64,000 nt of DNA from Warburgia ugandensis. Its lineage: Eukaryota > Streptophyta > Magnoliopsida > Canellales > Canellaceae. The notes below the pieces were generated by a model. It saw only the letters and a program-made list of their open reading frames with translations. It did no database searches and had not been told where the DNA came from. Shown here piece after piece: positions 35,979 to 48,040 of this stretch. The position numbers were made by a program, and so were the translations under genes. Each line of letters starts with the position of its first letter. Position 1 is the first letter of the stretch. The stretch spans positions 32,572,949 through 32,636,948 of the forward strand of contig CP141136.1 of NCBI GenBank assembly GCA_035236585.1, written 5' to 3'.

Positions 35979-36925
35979 TTGGACCAACTTGAGACCTGTT
36001 TGATCCACTTTAATGAGCTTAATGGAGATGCATTAATAGAGGAAGTTAATGCCCTCCTTGATTATGTTCCTATCATGGAAATAGAAAAATGTAAACCTCA
36101 TTTTGAGGAACTTCCACATAGGGAGTCCACTCCCCTTCCATCATCAGTAGAACTTATTAATCTTGAATTGAAATATCTATCATCAGAATTAGAATATGCT
36201 TATTTAAGAGCAAAAGAGACTTTTCCTGTGATAATTTCCTCCCCCTTAGAGACATCTGAGGAACAACAGTTAATAGACACTATAAAATAACACAAAGGTG
36301 TTATAAGATAGACCATTGCTAATATAAAGGGAACTAACCCTTTAATTTGTACCCATATGATATATCTGAAGGATGACGATAGACAATGTCATCAATTGCA
36401 AAGAAGGTTAAATCCAAATATGAAAGATGTAGTTAGAGTAGAAGTCCTTAAGTTGCTTGATGTGAGAATCATCTATCCCATAAGTAATAAATAATGGGTA
36501 AGCTAAACTTAAGTAGTTCTAAAGAAGTTTGTAGTGATAGTGTCGCTAATGCCAATAATGAATTAATCCGCGCTAAAGTTAGCATTGGTTTGGCGTATGT
36601 GCATTGACTATAGAAAGCTAAATGATGTCATTAAGAAGGACTGTTTCCTTTTCCCTTTATTGATCAAATGTGAGATAGGGTTGTAGGACACTAGTATTAC
36701 TATTTTCTAAATGGTTACTTAGGGTATAACCTGATAGAAATTGCACCCAAGGATTATGAAAAGACCACCTTTACATGTCCATTTTGTGCTTTTACTTGCC
36801 AAAGGATGCCATTTGGACTATGTAATGCTCCTGCCACATTTCAATACTGTATTTTGAGTATCTTTAGTTATATGATAGAGAGAATCATAGAGGTTTTCAT
36901 GAACAACTTTTCTATTTTAAGAATC
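35979..36925 (+). pseudogene. Athila-like reverse transcriptase, damaged
   Basis: An ORF at 35979-36290 carries the protease-RT linker (LELKYLSSELEYAYLRAKET, FPVIISSPL). Downstream in shifting frames are RRLNPNMKDVVR, MCIDYRKLNDVIKKD, EKTTFTCPFCAFTCQRMPFG, LCNAPATFQ and EVFMNNFSI. The catalytic motif M-D-D in the family is M-N-N here, so two aspartates are lost. Several stops occur. RT makes the cDNA copy of the element's RNA. The sequence jumps from this motif to the end of RNase H. Confidence 0.8.
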
Positions 36926-36934
36926 TTTTTTTTC

Positions 36935-38430
36935 AAGAAAGATGCTAAGACTAAACTAATTCGATGGATTCTTCTACTCTAAGAGTTTGACATTGAAATA
37001 AAAGATAAAAAAAAGGAGTAGAGAATATAGTAACTGACCATTTGTCTTGCCTAGTTATGATAAAACCTTGGATGAGTTGCCAATTAAAGACATTTTTCTT
37101 GATGAGCAACTTTTTCATGTTTCTCGTCCTCCCTGGTTTGCTAATATTGCTAATTATTTAGTCACAGGGATGATTCCTAGGCATTGGAATAAAATGAAAA
37201 TGAAAATATCTTTTTCAATGTTAAGCACTACTTCTGGGATGATACATACTTGTTTAAGTACTGTCCAAATCAAATAATTAGGACATGTACTAGACTTAGA
37301 ACAAAATAGTGTCATTTTCTTTTGTCACTCAGAAGCATGGGGTGGACATTTTTCTGCACAGAAAAATGTCTACAAAGATTTTGCAATGTGGTTTTTACTG
37401 GCTTTCATTGTTTAAAGATACACGTGTTCTATAAATCTTATGAGTGATGTCAAAAGTTAAGAGGAATAACCCATAGGAATATGATGCCTCTGAGCCTTAT
37501 TCTTGTCAGTGAAGTTTTTTATTGCTGGGGCATTGACTTTATAGGGCCAATCCCACCCTCTTTTGGCTACATTTATATACTATCTACCATAGACTATGTG
37601 TCCAAATGGATTAAGGCTATCCCACACAGGTATAATGATCACAAAATAGTTGTTAAATTCTTAAAAGAAAACATTTTTTTTTCCAAATTTGGGACCCCTC
37701 AACCATTATAAGTGATAATAGTACACATTTTTGCAACAAGGCATTTGAACTACTAATGAAAAAGTATAATATTACCCATAAAGTTGCAAAACCATATCAC
37801 CTACAAACAAGTGGATACGTATGTTATAGAGCTATAAAATAAATTATTCAAAAGATTATTAATCCAGATTGTAAAGATTGGTCTCTTAGGATGACCGATG
37901 AGCTCTAGGCTTATAGGACTGCACATCGAACCTTGATTGATATGTCTCCCTATTGTATTGTACATGATAAGGCTTGCCATTTTCTTGTGGAATTGGAACA
38001 TAGATCCTCCTATGCAATAAAGACCTTTAATTTCAACATGGATAAAGCAAGCTCACATAAAAAACTCTGACTTAATGAGTTGGATGAGATCAGGCAAGAA
38101 GCTTAAGAAAGTAATAGGATTTATAAGGAAAAGATGAAAGTTTTTCATGATAAGAACAGTGAGAAATCCTTTATGCCATCCCAGCAACTTTTGCTTTACA
38201 ATTTTAAGCTCCACCTATTTTCAGGTAAGCTTCGATTATGATGCATCAGTCCCTATATAGTTAAAGAAGTTTTTCCATATAAGACTGTCGAAATTGAAGA
38301 TGTTAGGATTGGCCATACTATTAAAGTGAATGGGGCAGGAAAATGTTGATGCAATGGAAAATCGGTCCCTAGTTACGAAGCTCCATTAAGGTATTGAGCA
38401 GGCTATTAGAGTCAGGTGTGAAGCAATCGT
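36935..38430 (+). pseudogene. RNase H end and integrase of the Athila-like element
   Basis: IRWILLL, a stop and EFDIEIKDKK at 36960-37020 are the last residues of RNase H, directly after the RT active site, so about 0.9 kb is deleted. Then DELPIKDIFLDEQLFHVS, RPPWFANIANYLVTG, CHSEAWGGHF (zinc-binding region), VFYCWGIDFIGPIPPSFGYI and IDYVSKWIKAIP, FGTPQP, SDNSTHFCNKAFE and ELEHRSSYAIKTFNFNMD follow. The first two acidic residues of the D-D-E triad are visible; the third region is eroded. Stops and frameshifts throughout. Integrase would insert the cDNA into DNA. Confidence 0.8.
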
Positions 38431-40258
38431 CCTAACATTTAAAGTCTTTCCTAGAATATGAGAATCGAGAAGCTGATTACACAACCCTGGAGGATCCAGT
38501 TTATAAGGATTGACTAGACATGATCTCTTTGTATCATCTTTTGTATTTTTTTGTTATTTTTTGTATCACCCATATTCATTTTAGGTCCTACTTTTTAAAC
38601 ATTGGGGACCATATTTCTTTCAAGTTGGGGGCGTAGAATTCTAGTAAATTTTAGTTTTTATTACTTTTTTTTTTTAATTTTCTTGATTTTTTAAAAGAAT
38701 TGCTTAAAAAAAGTTCAAAAGTTTTTAGATATATTCTTACACTATGATGAGATTTGGATTTTTTTTTGAAGTTTAGTCTAGATCACTTTAGCTTATTAAT
38801 GGAATTGAACATTATTAGTTTATCATTTTCTAAAGTATTCCATGAAAGCTAAGTCTTAAATCACATCGTACACACAGTTACTTATACATAGTCTAAATTG
38901 ATAAGTCTATTATAACTTAGAGGTCCTTAAGAAATTTAACCTAAGTGAGTTTTAGAGCTATTCATTCTTTTTGAGAAGTTATAAACATTCCTAATTTTCT
39001 TTAGCATGCCTAAACTAAAATTTGATCCCATCAACTTTTAAATTTGGTTAATTACCTAAATTATTAGAATATTACCTTTAAAATTCTAAAAGTTCATTAA
39101 ATCTGGCTGATTACAAGAAATCCAGAAAAGATTTAGGCCATCCTTGTTGTTAACCTAGAGATATAAAGCCTAGCCAAGAGTATTTTTTCCACTAGTTAGC
39201 CAAATTGAGCTTTTATATATGCCTTTCCTTTTCTTACTCAAATTAACCTTTATCCATATTAACCCAGTATAATATATCCATTACCTATTTCCTTTGAAAG
39301 ATAAGTTAGAGATGAATGAAGATATACCTTTTAGTTTCAATAAAAGTAGAAAAGTGAATATCAAGAAAAGAAATATTCTTCAAAGAGATTCAAAAGTTTT
39401 GAAAAGAAAGAAAACTAGAAAAAGAAATATTCACTTTTGTACGTAGTAAAGAAAGAATTCTCAACTTATTAAAAGGCCTCTATTTTATATTTGAAGAAAT
39501 TTTGAATAACCTTTATACCGCTATCTTTTCATAACCCTGTCCTAAGCCTACGTTCTGTTGCAGTTAAAGACCTAATGATTTTAGGATGAATATAGTCTTG
39601 ATGAAGATATGAAAAGATAGGATTTAAAAAATAGTAATTTTTAAAGTTCCAAGGTAAGGTCATCATATCCTTTCTAAAGGGATCAAAAAAATAAATTTCA
39701 TAGTAACTCTCATCCCTTTAAGAATTTATGTGAGATAAATTTGCTTTTATTGACTCGGTTCACATATTTAAAAGAGATATATGATTCGAACCTTTATCTG
39801 AGAGTTTTATTTCTGAGTGTATGTCATTAGTGAGATTGAGGTCAAAACATATTTAAAATGGAATTCAAAAGTTAGAAGTCTATTTGGAGATAAAGATTAT
39901 TGCATATGTAAACTATACACACACACACACACACTTTGAGATCTAAGCTTGATTGGAATGTATTTAGCATATGGGTAGGCTTTTGAATTTTTTGTTCATT
40001 TCTATTAGTTTGCTAAAGTTGATAGATTTGTTGAAGATAATTCTCTAAGAAAAAAGTAGAATTGACTTGAAAAATATTTTTGAACTTTTGTGGGTATAAC
40101 CAATGCAAACCCTCACGAGGCTTAACTCGTCCACCAAGGGTAACATAGGGTTTCAAGGCTTGTTTCATATGCTAAATGCAATCATGAGTTTGCACGAAAG
40201 TGGAAATTTGTATAAAATTTTGTAAATTAGTTTTTCACACTTTTTGCTCAGGACTAGC
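38431..40258 (+). other. 3' noncoding region of the Athila-like element
   Basis: After integrase there is a G-rich motif (AAGTTGGGGGCG at 38621-38632), then about 1.6 kb without a usable ORF. Athila elements often carry an env-like ORF here; none is recognisable. An (AC)n run of about 20 bases lies at 39914-39935. Confidence 0.55.
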
Positions 40259-40266
40259 AAAATGCT

Positions 40267-40276
40267 GGTTGGGGCG
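40267..40276 (+). other. Polypurine tract before the 3' LTR
   Basis: GTTGGGGCG just before the 3' LTR start, preceded by AATGCTG. This is where second-strand synthesis is primed in Ty3-gypsy elements. It is short and partly decayed. Confidence 0.5.
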
Positions 40277-42110
40277 TATTTTAAATATTTAATTTTGGAT
40301 AAAATACCCCCAGTTTAACATTTAATTGGATCATCCAATCACTCAATTTTGTAATTTTTTTAGATTGAATGTGTATTTTAGCTCAAATTGATCATTTAAC
40401 TATTGATTTTTAAAATTTAATGGCCAGATGATCATTAGAGTTAATTACATGTATAAAAGCATGGTTCAAATGAATCTAATTTAGTCCTATGTTTTACAGA
40501 TCAATAAGATTGAGCATTGAACGGCTAGGATCAAATCAATGAACCAATTCACTATCAAGGCAAGATGGATCAAGAAATAGTTTCTTAATTAGGAGAAAAT
40601 TAATGAGGAAACCCGTAAGAGGAAGAGAAATGGGCTGGAAAAGGAAACCAAACAATGAAATGGGAAGCTAGTAAAGTGGAAGTTGTAGGAGGGAGTTTGG
40701 AAAGAAAGTCCTAAGGAAATCTATAGAAGAAGAAAAGGGGAAGAACTGTAGGTGGAGACTAAAGAAAGGAAAGTGCATAGTATTTATATATAAGAGGAGA
40801 ACTCTTCGCCAACAGAGGACAGTCTCTCTCTCAGAGCCTCTCCATAGCAAGAGACACTACACAGTAAGATTGCACGATCTCATTTCCACGATTGAAACAA
40901 CATCATAGAGGGTAGCATCTTCACCACAGCGGGTCTCTCTCTCCCATCACCAGTTACATAGTAGAAAGTTAGATGGCAGGGGGACTGATCCACTGTAGAA
41001 ACTAAAGAACTCATCTCTAATCCTGTTTCTCCTTCAACATTCCCTGTTCTCTTTCCCTGTCTCCATTTATCGCCAATCATTCCCAACATATTTTCATTCA
41101 CTATTATCTCTCTTTCATTCTTTGTTTCTTTTTCTCATCATATTCCATTCCCTGTGTCACCATTTTTCACTTTGTTTTACGACCTATTTTCTCGTTGATC
41201 TTCACGGAATTCTACTAAAAAAATTTCTTTGTTGCAAGTCTTAACTTTTTATAGGAAGAACCCAAATCGGGTTTTATCCAAATTCCCTCTCTTTCCCTTA
41301 GTTCTCTTATCCCCTGCATCATATTCTTCCTCAGCCATTCTCTTCTTTGTTCATTTAAAAGAAGGAAGTTTCAAAAATAAATTTGCAATTTATCCCTTTA
41401 AGCTTCTGTTTTAATTCCATTTGAGTCCCATTTTGTATTTATCCCTATTTCATCTTATTCTTATTCCTAATTTACTTCATCTTTGCTTTGTTTTATTCCT
41501 AATTAATTCTAGCAATTAAGTAATACAAATCCTATTTGATTTAAGCCTAACTAAATCAACAATTTAGCTTAAACTCACAGGATCATTTTAGTTCCTGATC
41601 TTGTTCTCATTAGATTTTCAATTAATATTTAGATCTTCACCTTAGGACAATTCTTATCTAATCCATTGGACCTAATCCTCAACTTGTATCCAAAAATTCA
41701 ATCTACGCCATCAAAATCCAAATTTCTCTCTGAATTATCAAGATTTTTGGAGATCTATTTAATCTAACTATTGAATCCTTAATCAGAGATATGAGTGAGA
41801 GATTGATGAAGGTTGATCAACTCTGATGTGATCAGATTTGAAAAATTTGCCACGATCAAGCTAGACAAATTAATTTTAAGTTGTTATTTCATTCAATCTT
41901 CTGCCTTTTTAGCCTAGAATTTGGTACTCTGCATCAAATTAATAGATTTGAATTTTGAGTTCATTATTAATTAATTTTTATTATTTTTAAAATAATGGCT
42001 AATTAAATTTTTATTTAAACTCTATTTTCTTTAAGTTGAGTCCTTACGGGATTGACCCACACTTGCATAAGTTGTGCTACAACATCCCATGCACTTGCTA
42101 AAAACATCAA
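40277..42110 (+). mobile_element. 3' LTR of the Athila-like element
   Basis: It matches the 5' LTR over its whole length (1834 against 1848 bases), including the TATA region at 40785-40794 and the GTAAGAGGAAGAGAAATGGG block. Scattered substitutions and small indels separate the two. The right end lies near ACATCAA at 42104-42110. Confidence 0.85.
40785..40794 (+). promoter_or_regulatory. TATA box copy in the 3' LTR
   Basis: TATATATAAG, the counterpart of the element at 23407. Confidence 0.55.
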
Positions 42111-45100
42111 TAGCTAATTCAAACTAAAAGAAGCACATGAATTCCATAAGCAATTCTTAGTTAATATGAAACCATGAATTATAACCTAGGATATGATAAT
42201 AAAACTATTTTTTAGCTATTAGGGCATAAAAGAAATTCCTACATGGAGCAAATCCAAGGTAAACAAAGAAAACATTAAAGCATGATAAGATCCTAAATAA
42301 TGCACAAATTTAAAGGCTAGAAGGTTAAAGATTACATTAAAAATTAAAAGCAAATGTTTAAAGTCTTCAACTCTTACTTAATGTGATCTAGTTAGTAACA
42401 TCACCATTCTCATTAATTCTTTCTTCGTGGATCATGTATCCTAAACCCTAAAAGTCATACTCGCCCTAAGTCCTCATATTAGTTACTCTCCAAGTATTCC
42501 TAATTGCTCTCACAATTACACATTATATTCTATCCAATAATGGAAGCTTTTTAATCTAAAACACCTCCTAGTTCATACACAACTGTCTCATAAGGCATGC
42601 TAAAAGATAGAAGGAAATTCAATCACTATCTAATTATGAGCGCAAAGTTGGTGTTTCAACTATTGCAAAGAAACTCTTCTTGATTGAAATATGACATTTG
42701 ACACCTGATCCTTAAAGCATCCATCTCTTCCTACCAATCAGCCCAATCGCTCATAGTAAAGTTCCTTGAAAGTCTTTGAGTGAACAATAAGGATCTATCA
42801 GTGACGGGCCTATGGATGGGAGGATAAGCGATTTAGGGTCTCTCCAAAAGTCCAAGTTATGTAAAAATGGAAAATATAGTAAGCAATCATGAGACACATG
42901 AGAAAAACAAAGAAAAGAAGAGGAGAAAACTGACATGAAGAACGCTGATTCTTCTATATCATTCTCCTACTCTATCCACACTAAATCATCCATGCAAATG
43001 AGAGCCTCAGCAAAAAAGAAGGGAACATTATCTGTGTTATGATTCATGGGTTGATCAATAACTAGCACTACCCAAGAAGGGGCTATAGGATTCTCTGGAT
43101 AAAGAAAAGCAAAGGAAAACAAGAAGAGAATGAAAGCAACAATGGTTTGCTCACTGTTTCTTCCTAAGGTCCCATCTACAAAGTCTCCTAGAAATAGATT
43201 AATGGCAATGAATCTACTTGGCCCACCATCTTCCAAAGGCATATACCTATTTCCTTCTACTTCATTCAAATGGAGAAGCCTACAAAACACTCAAAAGTTG
43301 GTCTCAATCATTGGTGGTTTTACAGAACCCACATCACTCCAATAAACTCTCAACAAGTTCTCAAAATCCCCAATAGTAGGGCATGTCTCTACATCCACAA
43401 ATCTAAAGATATGATCCCAAAAGCCTATGAGACCTAAATCAAGCCAAAATCAATCCATGAGAGAGCATAGAATAGGCCATTCCCATAATAACGCTTATCA
43501 ATTAATTCGCGCTCTCTTTTATCAATCCCATGCATCTATGAAATCAAATTAGCCCCCATTTCATTGGTAGCTACCATAAAAGAATAAGAATGGAGTTCAA
43601 GAATGCACCACATTACATATATTTTCAAAAAAAAGAATGAATGATCTTAAAAGAAAAAGAGGACATATTTCAAGATATTTACCATCCATTTTGATTTTTC
43701 TAAGGTTTCCTTTCTTTTTCCTTCTCCAAGACTGGAAAAGCAACTTAGGAAAAGTCCATTTCGAATTTGAATGATCAAAAAACACAAAGAATCATATTTT
43801 TAAAATCATGTTCGTATATCTTTATGATCATAAAGTCTAGGTGGCATGTACTAAAATGTACTTCGCCACCTCAACATATTTGAGATATTTTTTGGTTATT
43901 TTAAGCATATTTCAAGGTCATAGCTCCTAGGCATGTAATAATGTGTCCTAGTATTCGCTCAAATAAACATTTACAAAAAGTCAAAAAAAGAATTCTCATA
44001 ATTCTCTTTTGACTATTCAAAAGATACTAAATATTTCATCAAAAATAAAAATGTAATATTTGTATCAAATAATATGTCATTCATCCATCCAAATAAAAAC
44101 CAAGTTTTCAAACAAAATTGTTTTTCCCTCTCTATAGGCCCTTTTTGCTTGGGTCAAACTCTTTGGGGCATCATACGATCATCCCCTCCTCCAAGGGTGT
44201 CACCTCTTTGTTTCGAATGTCTTCTACAACCTCCACATCCTTCTTGAGTAGTATCTCTAGTGGCTAAGGTTAATCTAGAGCATGAGGCTAAAACTAGGGC
44301 AGAATAGGTGCTAACCAATCACTGACTTATCCCTCTTCACCAACTCTAGCCGTGGCCACCTGGATATGGACCCCATTACTCATGAGCAAGACTCTCTATG
44401 AAATATGGATCCCATGACTCATGAGCATGACATTCAATGGGAAATGTTGAAAATTAGCCTTTTCTAAAAGAAAAACAAGAAGAAAAATGAGCATAAAAAC
44501 AATCCCAATTCTGTGCTCTATGCCCATTGGCCACATTCAACTAAGTGAGGGTCTTCACATCCTCTCATGGCAGCTACAAATGCTAGAGTAGCAAAAGATT
44601 ATAAATTTCTCAAGACAGAAAGCAAAATTTTAAAGGAGTTAAGAAAACTTACCAGTTGCTAAGCCTCAGGTAAGATAAATGGCAATCCTTAAGACAAGTC
44701 TTAGAGAGTGCAACCTTCTATTAATCCTCAAGAATGAAATCCGACACACTAAAGCTAGGGGTTGGTTCAATGGAATCCTTTGCAAGAAGGAGAATGCTTG
44801 ATAGTATCGCATTAACCCCAATCCCTAAAACCAAAATGATAGGTCTAGAAATCCAAGTCCAAACTATTAAAAACCCATAAAGGGATTATAATTCATACCT
44901 CCCCAATTAGCCATGCCTTATCTCAGTCCCATGAACTCCCCAATATTTTGATTCTTGAAGAGGGTGGGCCAATCCGCCTCCCTAAGTCCCTAAATGCTTT
45001 TTAAGGTAGAAGATTCAACAATGCCAAATTGGCTATGGAATGAAGCGACATTGGCCCTATCAAGTACATCCTCTCTAGCAAGTAAGTTATAACCTTTCAA

Positions 45101-45553
45101 TTAAAGACCATTGAGGATATTATGAGATCCACCTCAACCCCCTCCCATTCAAATATTGGGAAGTAGTCTACCTAGTCACATGCAAAAGAGTAATAGATCT
45201 CTGAGAAACCAAACAAGAAAGAAAAGACCCAGATCTAAGGAAAAATCCTTTGCCAAAAAAATTCTATGGATAGCTCATCCAAGGCTTACCTCCAACCCTT
45301 AATACTCCTTCGGAGATCAAAAGGTGCAATGTAGGTCAATAGATACTACAAGAACAAAGGGTTCATCAGCCTCTCACCTTTCTCCACTTCAGTTGCAAAG
45401 AAAAAAAAAAACTAGCATTGCAAGAATTCATCTAGTTAGGAAAATTCAAATACTAAGATACAATTGAAAAGAAAATAAGTTTCTAGAATCCCAACTCTAG
45501 CAAAAACTAAATGTCGGTCAATGAAAGACCAATAGTGATGGTATTTGAAAACT
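42111..45553. other. No gene recognised; weak minus-strand coding traces
   Basis: The longest ORF (minus strand, 43290-42967, 107 codons) reads FIAINLFLGDFVDGTLGRNS and later PSWVVLVIDQPMNHNTD, with no family I recognise. The minus strand around 45190-44900 has a stretch readable with few stops. It might be a decayed plant transposon protein, but I cannot name it. The rest is AT-rich with no repeats shared with the other elements. Confidence 0.4.
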
Positions 45554-46017
45554 TGTGACATCCTAGGTTTTCAAAAATTATTTTCATAATTCTTTTTGAA
45601 ATGCAAGGCCTTTGGTTTGAAATTCTTTTCTGAAAATAAATAGCATAAACAATTCTCTATGAAAAGATTTTTCCAATAAATATCTCGAATGTCATCCAAA
45701 TCAAATAAAACATGTTTCAAGAATTTTTAATTACCAAAACAATATTTATTTAAGTGATTCAAATCATATCTTTGAAGATTTTTAGGATCTAACCAATCAT
45801 AGCTCATGGGCCAATTGTATAATCATATATACACACATGTCCAAGAAGACAAAATAGAAGTCATATACTTACATTGTCATTATAGTCCTGTACTATCAAC
45901 ATCATTGGCCAAAGTTCCTTCTATTTCGAGTGGCTTTTCTTTCAAACCAAATTCTTCCAACCTGAGACATTATAAACAACCAAGTTCTTCCAATGTGAGA
46001 TGATTTTCTTTCAAACC

Positions 46018-46032
46018 AAATTCTTCCAACCT
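46018..46032. repeat. LINE target-site duplication, left copy
   Basis: AAATTCTTCCAACCT, identical to 49454-49468. The same 15 bases also occur at 45949-45963, in a local 69-base duplication that predates the LINE. Confidence 0.85.
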
Positions 46033-46063
46033 CATCATCATCATCATCAAGACCTTATCCCAA

Positions 46064-46525
46064 TTAGGGGTCGGCCACATGAATCTTATTCCTCCATTCC
46101 ACTCTATTAAATACCATGTCTTCATTTAGTCCCAAAATTTTTAAATCTTTCCTCACCACTTCTATCCACCTTCTTTTGGGCCTTCCCCTTGCCCTTTTAA
46201 AACTTTCTACTTGTATTGCCTCACTTCTTCTAACCAGGGTCGTTGTTGGTCTCCTTTGAACATGTCCAAACCATCTAAGTCTAGTCTCCCTCATCTTATT
46301 ACCTATTGGTGATATCCCTAAATTTCCTTGAATATTTTCATTTCGAATTATATCTTTTCTTGTCTTACCACTCATCCATCTTAACATCCTCATTTCTGCG
46401 ACGCTCATCCTATGAGTATGATGTTCCTTAACTGCCCAACATTCTAATCCATAGAACATGGCCGGCCTTATGGCCATCCTATAGAATTTTCCTTTTAGTT
46501 TGAGTGGCACCCGTCGATCACACAA
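46064..46525 (-). pseudogene. LINE C-terminal domain
   Basis: Same frame as the RT, after a stop near 46568. It reads CDRRVPLKLKGKFYRMAIRP, MFYGLECWAVKEHHTHRMSV, LRWMSGKTRKDIIRNENI, RWFGHVQRRP and ARGRPKRRWIEVVRKDLKIL. This is the conserved C-terminus of plant RTE proteins. The normal stop lies near 46064, about 30 bases before the (GAT)n tail. Confidence 0.9.
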
Positions 46526-46570
46526 AACTCCAAATGCACATCTCCATTTGTTCCAACCCGCTTGAATTCT

Positions 46571-47617
46571 CTAGATAACCTCCCTCTCAATTTCTCCACT
46601 CTCATGAATTATTGATCCTAAGTACCGAAAGTGGTCTTTGATGGGGACTTCTTGGTTATCAATCTTGATTGGTATTCTACTCCTACTCTCCTTGTTAAAA
46701 TTACGTTCCATATATTCTATCTTAGTTCGACTAATTTTAAATCCTTCAAATTCTAATGCTTCTCTCCATAATTCTAGTTTTATGTTTACACCCTCTCTTG
46801 TCTCATCAAGTAAGACTATATCATCTGCAAATAACATGCACCAAGGAATCTCCTCGTGTAGATGTTTTGTTAGCTCATCCATAACCAATGTGAAAAGGTA
46901 TGGACTCAGTGCCAATCCTTGGTGCAATCCTATAGTGACAGGAAAATCACCAATCACACCACTAGTGGTCTTAACATTTGTTACTGTTCCCTCATATATA
47001 TCTTTAATTATGTCTATATATCCTTGCGAAACCCCTTTACCACCCAACACTCTCCATATTAACTCTCTAAGGACTCTATCATAAGCTTTCTCTAAATCAA
47101 TAAAGACCATGTGGAGGTCTTTCCTCCTTTCCTTATATTTCTCTACTAATTGTCTTAGTAAGAAAATAGCCTCCATGGTAGACCTCCCAGGCATGAAACC
47201 AAACTGATTCTTTGATACACTTGTTTCATGACACAGCCTCTTCTCAATCACTCTTTCAAAAAGTTTCATAGTGTGGCTCATAAGTTTGATCCCTCTATAA
47301 TTAGTGCAGCTCTGTATGTCTCCTTTATTCTTATAAATTGGTACAATAGAACTTTTCCTCCACTCATCAGACATTTTCTTTGATTTTATAATCTTGTTAA
47401 ACAACTTGGTCAACCAAACTACCCCAATGTCTCCCATATGCTTCCAAACCTCTATTGGTATACCATCAGGCCCCATGGCCTTTCCTGATTTCATCTTTTT
47501 CAAGGCTTCTTTTACTTCAGGTATTCTCATCCTACGTTCATACCTATAATATCCAATGTTATTTTGATTTATAGTATTTTCAATCCCTATATTCTCAGGG
47601 CCATTGTCATTTAACAA
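46571..47617 (-). pseudogene. LINE reverse transcriptase domain
   Basis: A 348-codon open stretch with the ordered RT motifs: MKSGKAMGPDGIPIEVWK, WRKSSIVPIYKNKGD, NYRGIKLMSHTMKLFERVIE, FMPGRSTMEAIFLLRQLVEK, MVFIDLEKAYDRV, GLHQGLALSPYLFTLVMDEL and MLFADDIVLLDE. The catalytic Asp of FIDLEKAYD and the FADD pair are intact. QGLALSP has Leu where Ser is usual (QGSALSP). RT copies the LINE RNA at the nicked target. Confidence 0.95.
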
Positions 47618-47722
47618 TTTTTGAAAGTATGTTTCCCACCTTTGTTTGATCTCATCATCTTTGACTAATACCCTTTGATCATCGCTTCTAATACACCTAA
47701 CATGATCTAAGTCCGTACCCTT

Positions 47723-48040
47723 CTATTCTCTTACTTTTGCAAGTTTAAACACATCTTTCTCACCTTCTCTTGTTCCTAGTCTATTGTAGAGCTCATTATA
47801 TGCTTTAAGTTTAGCCTCACTTACTATTCTCTTAGCAACGTTTTTAGCATTCTTATATTGCTCATAGTTTTCATTATTTCTAATCTTCTGCCATGCTTTA
47901 AAACGCATCCGTTTTTCTTTAATAACTTTTTGAACTGTTTCACTCCACCACCATGTTTCCTTTGCTAATACCCTTTTACCTTTAGATACTCCTAAGACAT
48001 CTTTTGCCACTTTCTTAATGCACTCAGCCATATTATCCAC
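47723..48040 (-). pseudogene. LINE linker between endonuclease and RT
   Basis: Reads VLGVSKGKRVLAKETWWWSE, then MRFKAWQKIRNNENYEQYKN and AKRIVSEAKLKAYNELYNRL. This is the basic Trp- and Lys-rich linker of plant RTE proteins. It is in the same frame as the RT and is shifted relative to the endonuclease; one stop near 47721 separates it from the RT ORF. Confidence 0.85.

Larger units (their letters stand above)
22887..42110 (+). mobile_element. Athila-like Ty3-gypsy retrotransposon with both LTRs and nested insertions
   Basis: Two similar LTRs (22887-24734 and 40277-42110) flank a tRNA-Asp-type primer site, leader, gag, protease, a partial RT, integrase and a purine tract, in Ty3-gypsy order. 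The wording of the protease, RT and integrase matches the plant Athila/Tat lineage. The span of 19.2 kb includes 7.77 kb of later insertions (25596-33360), leaving about 11.5 kb. A putative imperfect target duplication is aggct (22882-22886) and tagct (42111-42115). All genes are broken and most of RNase H is deleted, so the copy is dead. Confidence 0.85.

Noticed and set aside
46638..47084. 148-codon plus-strand ORF
   Set aside because: Antisense shadow of the LINE reverse transcriptase.
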